64,000 nt of DNA from Streptomyces griseus subsp. griseus (GCF_000720255.1 NZ_JOJE01000002.1:1-64000); one strand, 5' to 3'; positions 7,752 through 15,750 are shown, counted from the first letter of the stretch. The notes: a model not told the origin generated them from the sequence alone. A program made the numbers and translations.

Positions 7752-9128
7752 TCAGTCGGTCAGTGGGTATGGCTGGATGGCCGGGCCGGGAGCCTCGACG
7801 GGCCGCATGGGCATGTCGGGCCGGAAGCGCTTGAGGGCAGGCAGGTCGGGCACCAAGTGCGCCGACTTCTGGCAGATCTCGGCGGCGGCCCCCAGAGAGA
7901 GGTAGGGCGGGCGGATGCGGGACCAGCCGCCGGAGGTGTCGCCCGCGATGGCCAGGCCGGGGCGTTCGGGGGCGATGGCGCAGGCGGCGTCGACCGCTCC
8001 GGGCGCGATGTCGCCGAGGGCCATCTTCGCAGAGGCTTCGTCGTTGACGCGGTGGCAGACGCGGCCGGTCAGTTGGGCCCGGAGCATGGTGGCGCCCTTG
8101 CCCAGTTCGGCGCCGAAGCGCTGCCCGCAGACCTCAAGGTAGATGCCGGCCGCGCGGCCGAGCTGGGCGAGCCGGATGAGCTGGGTGACCATCTCGTCGC
8201 GGCGTTCCTCGTCCTTGCGGGTGGCCGTGAGGAAGAGTTCAGCGACCTCGTCGACGAACAGGACCACAGGCACGGGGCGTTCGCTCTCGGGCAGACCCCA
8301 GAGGTCTGAGGTGATCTCCTCGTCGGGAGTACCAGGGGCGATGCCCTGCCGGGCCTTGATCAGGTCGTACCGGTCCTCCATTTCCTTGACGAGGGCAGGC
8401 AGCAGCTCGGCTGCTTCCTCCGGGTCCGTGGCAAGCGCGGACAGGCGCGAGGCGAACGGCGCCAGCTCCACGCCCCGCTTGCAGTCAATCCCGACCAGGG
8501 CGACGGGCTGACGGGCGAGGCCCGATATCAGGTGGCGCAGATACATAGACTTGCCCGACAGCGTCGCGCCGAGGGTGAGCTGATGCGGAACAGCTCGGTA
8601 GTCACGCACGAAGGGAGTGGCGTCCTCCCGCAGCGCGACCGGCACCTTGAGGAACTCGGCGTCGAGCTTGCGGGGCATCCGTACCTGTCGCAGAACGTCA
8701 TAGCCGACGAGCCGCAGCTCAACGACACCCGGCTTGATGGTCGTGACGTACACGGCGTGAACGCCCCAGGCGTGCCGCAGCCGTTCGGCCGAGGCGGCAA
8801 CGTCTGCTGGTTCCTGCCCCGGGGCGAGCCGGAGGCGGAGACGCAGACCGGTCGAGGTGGGCCGGATGACGCCCCGGCGAGGAGGCACGGGCCGGACCTC
8901 ACGGCGGCTGGTGGCCTTGACCGCCAGGACCCGCAGCCGGGACGGCGCCACGGTCAGCCCGCACGCTTCCATGACCGACCCGTACGAGCTGAGCAGCCGG
9001 AGCGTTGATACCGGCAGGCCGACCGCGGACCAGTAGACGGCCGGATGGTTGGGCCGGGCGTAGGCGGCCCCGCCACCAAGCGCGGCGACAGGACCACCCA
9101 CCTCCAGAAGCGTCGCGAGGTCGCTCAT
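7752..9128 (-). CDS. traSA: FtsK/SpoIIIE-type DNA translocase for conjugation
   Basis: A 458-residue septal translocase, the single protein needed for double-stranded conjugal transfer in Streptomyces. Walker A is GATLSGKSMYL (about residues 190-200) and Walker B is VVLFVDEVAEL. The segment QLGRAAGIYLEVCGQRFGAE is typical of the FtsK motor. N-terminal hydrophobic stretches are short, so it probably relies on neighbouring Spd proteins for membrane attachment. The ATG at 9126-9128 overlaps the stop of the upstream pra-like gene (ATGA), which is why longer in-frame starts were rejected. It heads the transfer genes and by family binds a short repeated clt sequence, which I could not locate. Confidence 0.93.
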   Translation of the reverse strand: MSDLATLLEVGGPVAALGGGAAYARPNHPAVYWSAVGLPVSTLRLLSSYGSVMEACGLTVAPSRLRVLAVKATSRREVRPVPPRRGVIRPTSTGLRLRLRLAPGQEPADVAASAERLRHAWGVHAVYVTTIKPGVVELRLVGYDVLRQVRMPRKLDAEFLKVPVALREDATPFVRDYRAVPHQLTLGATLSGKSMYLRHLISGLARQPVALVGIDCKRGVELAPFASRLSALATDPEEAAELLPALVKEMEDRYDLIKARQGIAPGTPDEEITSDLWGLPESERPVPVVLFVDEVAELFLTATRKDEERRDEMVTQLIRLAQLGRAAGIYLEVCGQRFGAELGKGATMLRAQLTGRVCHRVNDEASAKMALGDIAPGAVDAACAIAPERPGLAIAGDTSGGWSRIRPPYLSLGAAAEICQKSAHLVPDLPALKRFRPDMPMRPVEAPGPAIQPYPLTD

Positions 9129-9565
9129 CAGGCAGCGGCCCCGGTAGAGGCCGGGAAGGCGGCCGGGGTCACGGCGGCGGAGCGGTAGGCGATGCCGTGG
9201 CGCTGCTGGCCGTTGAACACGGACTCCCACGGCCGGGCGACGAGTCCCGGCAGCGAGACCGGCGCCCCCAGGGCCAGCCCTTCCGAGACACCGCTCTCGG
9301 GGACGGTGACCTTGATGAGTGAGGACTCGCCCTCTTCGATGTAGACGACGCCGATGGTCATCAGCGACTCACCGCTGACGGCGTCCTTGGCTATTTCGCC
9401 GGTCTGCCGGTCGCGGACCTTGGGCTCGGGCGCCTCGGTGAGGAGGATCGTCGCGGCCGAGGATGGTGCGCAAGGAACTTTCCTATCTACTCGTCTATAC
9501 AAGATGCGGTCTGTGAACCCGATCTCCGGGATCACGGTGATCACCCTGCCGCACAACTTGCCCAC
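9128..9565 (-). CDS. Pra-like activator (SCO3933-type regulatory protein)
   Basis: The conserved part is about 110 residues: TEAPEPKVRDRQTGEIAKD, IGVVYIEEGESSLIKVTVP, PVSLPGLVARPWE and GIAYRSAAVTP. This is the protein family encoded next to traSA in AICEs and annotated as SCO3933-type regulator or replication/integration/excision activator; Pra in pSAM2 activates repSA-xis-int. The start is unresolved. The GTG at 9565 would place operator copies inside the gene, and the good AGATAGGAAAG site at about 9480-9490 leads only to non-standard codons in this frame, so the N-terminus may be altered. Its stop overlaps traSA. Confidence 0.7.
   Translation of the reverse strand: MGKLCGRVITVIPEIGFTDRILYRRVDRKVPCAPSSAATILLTEAPEPKVRDRQTGEIAKDAVSGESLMTIGVVYIEEGESSLIKVTVPESGVSEGLALGAPVSLPGLVARPWESVFNGQQRHGIAYRSAAVTPAAFPASTGAAA
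9488..9500. promoter_or_regulatory. KorSA-type operator candidate 2
   Basis: TACTCGTCTATAC lies upstream of the conserved part of the pra-like gene. It is followed on the coding strand by a GA-rich ribosome-site-like stretch. Confidence 0.6.
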
Positions 9566-9603
9566 TCGTCTATACGAGTATGCCTGTTGGCGTGTACGAG
9601 TAC
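9564..9603. promoter_or_regulatory. KorSA-type operator candidates 3 and 4
   Basis: ACTCGTCTATACGAGT (9564-9579) is a 6-4-6 inverted repeat and the most symmetric copy in the element. A shorter palindrome, GTACGAGTAC (9594-9603), follows. Both lie in the gap between the korSA-like stop and the pra-like gene, where a pra promoter repressed by KorSA is expected from pSAM2. Confidence 0.65.
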
Positions 9604-9639
9604 GGAGAAGCGTCCCCGCGCACCGCCGCTGACCTGCGA

Positions 9640-10427
9640 TCAGGTAGCCGGAAGCTGATACGACAGCACGTAGGCGTCCGCCGCCATCACTGTGTCGCAG
9701 ACCTCGACGGCCCGCCCCTCGGTGTCGTACGCGGTCCGGATCAGGTGGATCACGGGCACACCGGAGGCCAGCCGGAGCGTCTTGACCTCAGCGGGCGAGG
9801 GCATCCGGGCGCGGATCTCTTCTTCGAAGTGGTCGAGACGATGGCCCAGCTCCTCGAGGCGGGCGTAGATGCCGCCGGGACCGGGGTTGGGCTCGGCGAT
9901 CGCAGTCCCCCGCGCGATGTCCAGTGGGAGGTACGAGGTAGCGAACTCGACCGGCCGCCAATCGAGCAGATACCGGCGCCGACGAGCCAGAACCCGCCGC
10001 ACGGACCCGAGCCGGGTGGAGACGTCCTGACTGGCCTTCTCTTCCTTGACCTCAAGGCTGTCGACTTGGGGGTGACTGCCGGCCGCGTCCGCCTCGACGA
10101 TGAAGGCGGACTTGCCCTGCTCCCGGTGCCGCCGGGCGAACCGGTCGGAGGCGAGCCGCCGCACGGGCGGCCGGGGCCGCACGAAGACGCCCTTTCCGTG
10201 CTCGGCGTGGACCAGGCCCTCGCCCTGGAGGATGGAGAAGGAGTTTCGAACGGTCATCCGGGATACCCCGTAATGATCGACAAGCTCGGCCTCCGAGGGC
10301 AGTTTTCGCCCTCTCTGAACCGTCCCCGGTCGATGGCTTCGCGCAGTTGATCGGCGATCTGACGGAAGACCGCACGATCACTCGTGGGGTCCAGGTCGCC
10401 GAGGAGGCCGGAAGAAAGAGGGGGCAC
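9640..10427 (-). pseudogene. korSA: KorSA-like GntR/UTRA repressor, frameshifted
   Basis: The GTG at 10425-10427, with AAGGAG 7 nt upstream, starts a winged-helix GntR N-terminus: DRAVFRQIADQLREAIDRG then RFREGE. At the T run 10303-10306 the frame is lost and the reading ends PGSTOP. Moving one frame restores LPSEAELVDHYGVSRMTVRN and FSILQGEGLVHAEHGKGVFV, followed by a UTRA ligand domain (residues to DTVMAADAYVLSYQ). One base missing in GGGCGAAAACTG explains everything. KorSA represses pra and keeps the pSAM2 family integrated; a truly broken gene would derepress the element. Sequencing error in the short homopolymer is the alternative. An internal ATG at 10257 could only give a protein lacking most of the DNA-binding domain. 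Confidence 0.85.
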
Positions 10428-10444
10428 GTGTGTACTCCTTTAGG

Positions 10445-10457
10445 TATCTAGACGAGT
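10445..10457. promoter_or_regulatory. KorSA-type operator candidate 5 (divergent promoter)
   Basis: TATCTAGACGAGT is the reverse complement of ACTCGTCTAGATA. It lies between the leftward korSA-like gene and the rightward Nudix gene, well placed for autoregulation. Confidence 0.65.
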
Positions 10458-10518
10458 GGGCGAGTCTTGTTGCTACGGTGGAGAGCCTAGCCATCCGAGA
10501 GGGCTGAGGAACGTGAGC

Positions 10519-10944
10519 ATGGAACGCCCGCACTCCGTGAGCGTCGCCGGGGTCGTCGTCGACGACCAGGGCCGGGCCCTCTTGATCCAGCGCCGCGACA
10601 ACGGGCACTGGGAACCCCCGGGTGGCGTCCTCGAACGCGAGGAAACCATTCCCGAGGCACTGCAACGCGAAGTCCTCGAAGAGACCGGCATCAAGATCGC
10701 GCTTCCCGCGACCCTCACCGGCGTCTACAAGAACATGACGGGCCTCATCGTCTCGCTGGTCTTCCGCTGCGAGGCCGCCGACGGCACGCCCATGACCGGC
10801 GACGAGACCCGGGCCCTGCGCTGGGCAACCCGTGAAGAAGTCTCCGAGCTCGCCGACGAGGCATACGCGATCCGCGTCCTTGACGCACTCGACGCGATGT
10901 CCCCGCCGGCCATACGCGCCCACGACGGCGTGAAACTCGTCTAG
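10519..10944 (+). CDS. pif: Nudix hydrolase, Pif-like
   Basis: A 141-residue Nudix protein with an exact Nudix box: GVLEREE, then TIPEALQ, then REVLEETGI (residues about 37-59). These residues bind Mg2+ and hydrolyse a nucleoside diphosphate derivative. In pSAM2 the Nudix protein Pif (immunity factor) blocks redundant transfer between cells already carrying the element, and this gene occupies the matching place divergent from korSA. The ATG at 10519 has AGGA 8 nt upstream; a GTG at 10513 is the alternative. Its stop codon TAG lies inside another copy of the ACTCGTCTAG motif. Confidence 0.85.
   Translation: MERPHSVSVAGVVVDDQGRALLIQRRDNGHWEPPGGVLEREETIPEALQREVLEETGIKIALPATLTGVYKNMTGLIVSLVFRCEAADGTPMTGDETRALRWATREEVSELADEAYAIRVLDALDAMSPPAIRAHDGVKLV
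10935..10944. promoter_or_regulatory. KorSA-type operator candidate 6
   Basis: ACTCGTCTAG covers the last codons and stop of the Nudix gene, 47 bp upstream of the next gene's start, so it may control the downstream cargo promoter. Confidence 0.45.
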
Positions 10945-10990
10945 CCCGAACCCGCTGCACATGGCGGCCTACCAGCACGAAGGAACTTGT

Positions 10991-11419
10991 ATGCACGAGT
11001 ATACGAGTACAGCCCGGGTGTGGGGGCTTTCTTGCCCAGGTTTCCCGGAAGAGGTCAGCAGAGCCCGCCGCTGGACACGCGACATCCTGCGCGGCTCCCC
11101 CCTGGCCGAGGACGCCGAACTGATCGTCAGCGAGCTCAGCGCGAACGCGATCCTCCACACGGCCAGCGGCCACGCATCCGGCAGCTTCCACCTGGCCCTG
11201 GCCGTCTCGCCTCAGGTCGTCGCCCTGTCCGTCACGGACGACGGAAACGCCGGCACCGCCCCGAAGATCGGGCACCAGGACCAGGACGCCGAACACGGCC
11301 GAGGCCTGGCCATGGTCAACGCGATCGCCCACCGGATCGTCGTCCGCAACAGCGACACCGGCCGCACGGTCACGGCGGAACTCTTCACGGCCCCACGCCC
11401 TTGGGGGCACCGGTGCTGA
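10991..11419 (+). CDS. RsbW-like ATP-binding protein (HATPase)
   Basis: A 142-residue GHKL-fold protein. The N box is ELIVSELSANAILHTASG, the G1 box VTDDG and the G2 box HGRGLAMVNAIA, as in anti-sigma-factor kinases of the RsbW/SpoIIAB family that are abundant in Streptomyces. It might bind a sigma factor or anti-anti-sigma partner, but none is encoded next to it. The ATG at 10991 follows GAAGGAAC with 4 nt spacing. An ACGAGT-type operator overlaps its first codons. Earlier in-frame ATG at 10961 lacks a site. It is followed by an ATGA-coupled gene. Confidence 0.8.
   Translation: MHEYTSTARVWGLSCPGFPEEVSRARRWTRDILRGSPLAEDAELIVSELSANAILHTASGHASGSFHLALAVSPQVVALSVTDDGNAGTAPKIGHQDQDAEHGRGLAMVNAIAHRIVVRNSDTGRTVTAELFTAPRPWGHRC
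10995..11010. promoter_or_regulatory. KorSA-type operator candidate 7
   Basis: ACGAGTATACGAGTAC contains two direct ACGAGT half-sites around TAT and overlaps codons 2-7 of the HATPase gene. A repressor bound here would block translation initiation or early elongation. Confidence 0.5.
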
Positions 11420-11793
11420 TGGACAAGCCGCAGTGGGGCTACTGGTGCGAGTGCTGGACCGAAGATCTCAGCGAGGACCAGCCGACCCTGAGGGCTTCAT
11501 TCGACGCCTACTCGGCACCGCAGGCCGACCGATGGGTAGCGGTGGCCCTGCGCACCATCTCACCGGCGCTCGACCCCGACGCATCCGAAGAAGCGTGGGA
11601 GTGGCTGTACGACGGCCGCATCGAGACCCGACGAGCCCTCCTACGCTCCGAGCCCTGCACGGTGACCATCACCCAGGCCGACACACGCATCACCTGGACC
11701 ATCCGGCCAGCACTCTTCCTGCCACTCGCACACCGCCAGGCCGCCAACCTCCCCAGCTGCGCGTACGACTTCAAGCCCCGCCCAAGCTACTGA
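11419..11793 (+). CDS. Hypothetical protein, coupled to the HATPase gene
   Basis: A 124-residue protein that I do not recognise. It starts MDKPQWGYWCECWTEDLSED at an ATG sharing bases with the upstream TGA, indicating translational coupling. It is rich in Trp (WLYDGRIETRR, WTIRPALFLPL) and ends with DFKPRPSY. No membrane segment or metal motif is visible. Proteins of this type commonly follow RsbW-like genes in Streptomyces elements, but no function is inferred. Confidence 0.65.
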   Translation: MDKPQWGYWCECWTEDLSEDQPTLRASFDAYSAPQADRWVAVALRTISPALDPDASEEAWEWLYDGRIETRRALLRSEPCTVTITQADTRITWTIRPALFLPLAHRQAANLPSCAYDFKPRPSY

Positions 11794-12219
11794 GTTACAA
11801 CTTTCTTTACGGGTTCAAGGCGGCTCGCTCCGCTCCCCGCACGCGGCCCGGCCCCCGGCCGGGCCTGCGCTCCAGTCTCCGCCCCGCTCCAGCCCGGCCG
11901 GCGCCCGCACCGCGCTCAAAGCACTCAGCCGCCTGATGCCAGAGAAGGGGTACATCGTGGCTGGGGCGGTCGGCTCCACGGCTTTAGGGAGCCACTTTGG
12001 CGCGAGCCTCGAAGATCATGGCTCCAACGTCGTGCTTTACCGGGCAGGTCCACAGACTGCCCGACGCGCCGGAAGCTTACGGAGCCATGATCACTCGCGC
12101 CAAAGCAGCGCCACCCCAAAGCCGCTACGCCGACCTGTCTCTCAGCCCGAGCCAAGCCGTCGCCGAAGGAATCGGGCAACCCGCCTCCGGTAGGACAGAA
12201 CCTGTGCTAAGAAACTGCC
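11794..12219. other. Non-coding region with large imperfect palindrome
   Basis: A 426-bp stretch between the spd-type part of the element and the defence-type gene. The first half is GC-rich and featureless. The second half holds the inverted repeat listed at 11996-12104 and a smaller GGCTCC/GGAGCC repeat at 11972-11993. No open frame has protein character. Confidence 0.6.
11996..12104. repeat. Long imperfect inverted repeat with inner hairpin
   Basis: The left arm (11996-12025) and right arm (12081-12104) share TTTGGCGCGAG and GATCATGGCTCC in inverted orientation; the left arm has a 6-base extra segment. Inside the loop CGGGCAG (12041-12047) and CTGCCCG (12057-12063) form a perfect 7-bp stem. 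The whole could fold as a cruciform or structured RNA. A single- or double-strand origin, transfer site or small RNA is possible; sequence alone does not decide. Confidence 0.7.
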
Positions 12220-14460
12220 ATGCGTGACTTTTCAGTGCTATCCGACGTCGAGTTTGAAGAGCTGGCTGGTGACTTGCTGGGAGCCGAAGTAGGCGTGCCA
12301 GTGGAACGGTTCGCAGCCGGAGCCGATGGCGGCATCGATCTGAGGTGGAACGCAAGCGGTGTAACCACCATTGCCCAGTGCAAGCACTACCTTAGATCTT
12401 CCTTCTCTCAACTATATGCCGCAGCAGAGAAAGAGGTAGAAAAAGTCAAAAGATTGAACCCTGACGCTTATTTCTTTCTTACTACCTTCGACATTTCCGT
12501 GTCACAGAAGGAACGCATTCACGATCTATTTTCGGAATGGATGTCCGGCCCTGAAGACGTTCTAGGAGGAAGAGATATCGATGCCCTCATCACACGCCAC
12601 CCGGATATAGAACGGCGCCACGCGAAACTTTGGGTTTCAACTGGAATGCAGTTGTTTTGGAACCTGCACTCCGATATTGCGAACCGCGCCGAGGCGCTAC
12701 GGCAGCGAATCGAAAAGTCGATGCCCAGGTATGTCGTCTCGTCATCCTACGGACCAGCTCGCCGCTTGCTCGACGAGCACAATGTCTGTCTAATTTCTGG
12801 CCCACCCGGAATCGGAAAAACAACTCTGGCACAGATGCTTGTCGCCGAGCATATCTCAATCGGTTACGAGCCAGTTGAAGTTTCCGCAGACATCAACGAA
12901 GCATGGATGGCACTAAGTAGAGATACTAGCCAGATTTTCCTCTATGACGATTTCTTGGGGCAGATCACATTTTCGGAGCGCCTGGCCAAGAATGAAGATA
13001 AGCGCCTCTCCGACCTTATTGAAAAACTGTCTACAGGGTCTTCTTCGAAGAAGCTGATCCTGACCACTCGGGAATATATCCTGCGGGACGCAAAGCTAAG
13101 CTACGAACGACTCGGAGAGCTCGACAGCAGGTATCAGTTCGTCCTTGAATTGAAAGCGTACAGTAAAGCAAATAGGGCACAGATTCTTTACAACCATCTA
13201 TGGCATTCCGACGTGGCCGCATCATGCCTGCGGGAAATCGCCAAGGGTGGATACAAAGAGATTTTGGACCACCGATCGTACAACCCTCGCCTCGTTGAAT
13301 ATTGCACAGGAAAAGCGTTCGATACTCAATCGCCCGGATACCTTTCCCGGTTCAAGGAAAGTCTAGATCATCCAGAGAGAATCTGGCGTGTTGCCTTTGA
13401 GGAGCACCTCACTGACGAACAGAGACTGCTTGTTTTGGCGCTTAGCACCCTACCGAGACGTGTCAGGATTGACGTCCTCCTGGAAGCTCACCAGTCCCTT
13501 TGTAGCCATTTGGGAGTACTCAGTACAGAGTCCAGTTTTCGGAGAGCGCTAGAAGTTCTAGAGGGTACCTTTATTGCAATTTCAAGAAATCGCAACAATG
13601 ATACGGTAATTCAACACGCCAATCCATCAGTGACCGAATTTGCGCTTTTCAGAGTTGCATCGGATCGAAAAATACTGGAAGCAATCGTTGCATCCGTCGT
13701 CTCTTTTGACCAGTTGGCCGAGCTCTTCCTTTATGCCCGAGGTGGGTCTTTCATCTATCGGGGAAACCCTGAACTGATGACAGCCCTGAAAAAAATGAAA
13801 GAAAAGTTCATCGGGGCCATGAGTGAGTCATTCGACTCGCCGTCGTTGCAGCAAGAGAAGGCATGGGCCCCGGGTGTCGGAATAACACTAGTTGATCCGT
13901 CAAGCAAGCTAGACGAGAGGGTCGGCATCTACCTCCAAGTCGACAGAGAATGGCACGTTGGAGATGAAGAAATCAGAGTGGTGGTGGAGCGACTCCTGGA
14001 TCAATGGCGCAACTACGAGGGGGACAAATCCGAGGCCTCAAGTACATTCGTTCTTCTGTCAGCTCATCGCTCTGCACACGCTTACATGGATGAGGCGCAT
14101 GAGGTTTTCCACGACTGGCTTGGATCTACTCTAGACACCCCCGAAGATTGGCGTCACTATATCGATCATCTGTCAGACCATGATTCGACCAACCTACAAG
14201 ATGAGTGGGACATTGCTGATCACTTTGAGCGATTCATGGAAAATGAATTTTCGTCAAGTAACCCCCATCCGTCCGATCTGGATGACATGAAATCAATTGC
14301 CGATGAATTCGGTCTGCGTGAGCTTTCGGAAAGAATTGAAGAAGCCATCGCTGTGGAGGCCGAGCCGGACGATGATTACGAGCGTCCCGAAGGTTTCAGG
14401 GAAGGTGAATACGTGACGGAGTCATATCTGGAGGGGCTCTTTGGTCGGTTGGCCGAGTAA
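12220..14460 (+). CDS. Mrr-type nuclease fused to a STAND NTPase (defence candidate)
   Basis: A 746-residue protein. Residues 8-115 form a restriction-endonuclease (Mrr-like PD-(D/E)XK) domain: EFEELAGDLLG, GADGGIDL (D36/D40) and IAQCKHY with the QxK of the active site (Q53, K55). A P-loop NTPase follows: VCLISGPPGIGKTTLAQML (Walker A near residue 195), QIFLYDDFLG (Walker B near 240) and LILTTREYIL (sensor), resembling nSTAND3. The C-terminal 400 residues are helical, plausibly a sensor. Codon use is strikingly AT-rich (AAA, AGA, ATT, TTT) against its neighbours, so it was acquired separately. Effector-STAND fusions of this plan act as anti-phage NTPase sensors. The ATG at 12220 has only a weak site (TAAGAAAC). 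Confidence 0.85.
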   Translation: MRDFSVLSDVEFEELAGDLLGAEVGVPVERFAAGADGGIDLRWNASGVTTIAQCKHYLRSSFSQLYAAAEKEVEKVKRLNPDAYFFLTTFDISVSQKERIHDLFSEWMSGPEDVLGGRDIDALITRHPDIERRHAKLWVSTGMQLFWNLHSDIANRAEALRQRIEKSMPRYVVSSSYGPARRLLDEHNVCLISGPPGIGKTTLAQMLVAEHISIGYEPVEVSADINEAWMALSRDTSQIFLYDDFLGQITFSERLAKNEDKRLSDLIEKLSTGSSSKKLILTTREYILRDAKLSYERLGELDSRYQFVLELKAYSKANRAQILYNHLWHSDVAASCLREIAKGGYKEILDHRSYNPRLVEYCTGKAFDTQSPGYLSRFKESLDHPERIWRVAFEEHLTDEQRLLVLALSTLPRRVRIDVLLEAHQSLCSHLGVLSTESSFRRALEVLEGTFIAISRNRNNDTVIQHANPSVTEFALFRVASDRKILEAIVASVVSFDQLAELFLYARGGSFIYRGNPELMTALKKMKEKFIGAMSESFDSPSLQQEKAWAPGVGITLVDPSSKLDERVGIYLQVDREWHVGDEEIRVVVERLLDQWRNYEGDKSEASSTFVLLSAHRSAHAYMDEAHEVFHDWLGSTLDTPEDWRHYIDHLSDHDSTNLQDEWDIADHFERFMENEFSSSNPHPSDLDDMKSIADEFGLRELSERIEEAIAVEAEPDDDYERPEGFREGEYVTESYLEGLFGRLAE

Positions 14461-15027
14461 CCCGTATCGGGCGTGATCCAGGATGCTGTATGACGCTCAA
14501 CGTTCTCTTCCTCAGGATCACCCCCACTCAGCTGCCGTTCAGGCCGGCGTACGTCGCGTTGCGACAGGAGAGCGGCGCGACCGAGCTCGTGTGGATCTGT
14601 GAGCCGGTACAGCAGCAGAACACAGCAACCGTCAGCGCCCGGCACTGACCTCCAGACGTTTACAGATGCCGGTATGTCCCCTGATGGCCGATCCGTTAGG
14701 AGAGAAGCCGCCGTGTCCTTCGGCAAGAACATCGAACCGTATCGTCTCGGACACGGAAGCTAACAGCCGCCAGTGACAACGCCCTTACGCCTTTGGTCGG
14801 TGCTGCTACGGGCGTGCCAGAACCGTGCCAGGTTGTGCGGGGAACCACGGGGAACATCGGCTACCAACTCGGCGGTCAACTGACGTATAGACGCCCACAG
14901 CCGCAGGTCAGCAAGGGAAGTGAGGCCAGAAACCACGAGCTTCCCAAGCTGATGGCGCCAACGGAGTCAGCAGCGGCAAGCGGCCTCACCCCTGCCCTCG
15001 AAGTGTTCGAGTGCCTACGATCGCGCA
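14461..15027. other. Non-coding stretch after the STAND gene
   Basis: About 570 bp with GC rising back to the chromosomal level. No open frame here looks like protein. GTGCCAG-rich sequence at 14815-14835, with related text near 15536-15552, probably belongs to the right-end organisation of the element. I see no terminator with a T run after the STAND stop. Confidence 0.5.
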
Positions 15028-15486
15028 GTGAGCTACGACATCTACTTCTTGAGTCGACGCAACGGGCAATCCTGGAACGAAGTCCTGGAGGCGATGGAGG
15101 GCGCAGCCGAGGAGAGCGAGCCGATCCCCACCCACCTCCTTGAAGCTTGGGACCGAATAGTGCCGCAGGCTCGGACCCTGCTGGGCGAAGTAGAGATCAC
15201 GGAGTACGAGCAGGAGTCGCGGGACCTGAGCCACTCGGGCACCGGCATCGGCCTGTCCGTCTTCGGTGACGAGGTGAGCATCACTGTGCCCTACTGGCAT
15301 GCGGGGGACGACGCCGCAGTCGTGCTCGGTCACGTCTCCGCCCTTGCGGCCGTCGTCGAGAAGGAGACCGGGCTGACTGCCTACGATCCCCAGACAGAAC
15401 GTCCGCTGGTGGAGACTCCACCGGAAGGCTCGATTGGGCTGATGTCGCGAATCACCGAGGATTTGCGCAGCCGCTACGGCGGTTGA
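15028..15486 (+). CDS. Hypothetical protein, AICE right-end cargo
   Basis: A 152-residue soluble acidic protein beginning at GTG with MSYDIYFLSRRNGQSWNEVL. This N-terminus recurs in small Streptomyces proteins of unknown role. The middle part, GTGIGLSVFGDEVSITVPYW, is predicted beta-rich and the rest helical. It ends 170 bp before the attachment repeat, so it is the last gene inside the element. It could be an immunity-like or regulatory protein; no toxin partner is seen nearby. Confidence 0.7.
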   Translation: MSYDIYFLSRRNGQSWNEVLEAMEGAAEESEPIPTHLLEAWDRIVPQARTLLGEVEITEYEQESRDLSHSGTGIGLSVFGDEVSITVPYWHAGDDAAVVLGHVSALAAVVEKETGLTAYDPQTERPLVETPPEGSIGLMSRITEDLRSRYGG

Positions 15487-15656
15487 GCACCGGGCACCGG
15501 CGGAGCCGGGCAGATTCCGAGTCACCTGCTCGCCGCGTGCCACAGTCGTGCCAGATGCAAGGGTCAGCCACGGTCAACGAGGGTGTCTCGCGGTTGAGTT
15601 CTCGGTGGGCTGACCAGGCATCGAAGCTCCAGGTCAGCGCCCCCACTCCCCCGCCT

Positions 15657-15704
15657 CTCTCCTAAAGCGGGTGTCGCAGGTTCGAATCCTGCCGGGGGCA
15701 CAGA
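15657..15704 (+). repeat. attR core (second tRNA-Arg 3' copy)
   Basis: A 48-bp perfect match to 3428-3475. The 5' tRNA half is absent, so this is not a functional tRNA. It marks the right boundary of the intact AICE. Confidence 0.93.
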
Positions 15705-15719
15705 GAAACACCTGATCAG

Positions 15720-15750
15720 AGGCCCTTCCGTCCATCGGACGGGAGGGCCT
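15720..15750 (+). terminator. Hairpin, likely the original tRNA-Arg terminator
   Basis: A 14-bp stem (AGGCCCTTCCGTCC with its complement, one G-T pair) and a 3-nt loop start 16 bp after the attR core. It differs from the hairpin at the left end. That fits a native tRNA terminator displaced 12 kb by the insertion. Confidence 0.65.

Larger units (their letters stand above)
3428..15704. mobile_element. pSAM2-like integrative and conjugative element (AICE) in tRNA-Arg
   Basis: The element is bounded by a 48-bp perfect direct repeat (3428-3475 and 15657-15704) starting in the anticodon loop region of the tRNA. It is about 12.2 kb. The order on the minus strand matches pSAM2-type elements: tyrosine integrase, Xis, RepSA, small Spd proteins, DUF2637 membrane protein, FtsK-like Tra, Pra-like, and GntR KorSA-like with a divergent Nudix Pif-like gene. 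The right part carries an ATPase-fold anti-sigma-like gene, unknown genes and a low-GC defence-type gene. int, xis, repSA and traSA appear intact; korSA is frameshifted. It transfers as double-stranded DNA by TraB-type translocation, by family knowledge. Confidence 0.92.

Noticed and set aside
10991..11793. HATPase plus following gene as a toxin-antitoxin pair
   Set aside because: The first gene has clear RsbW-type ATP-binding boxes and the second no toxin features, so overlap alone is not enough.
14793..15143. Plus-strand frame before the 15028 gene
   Set aside because: Arg/Pro/Ser-rich with no ribosome site; it overlaps the better supported gene in another frame.
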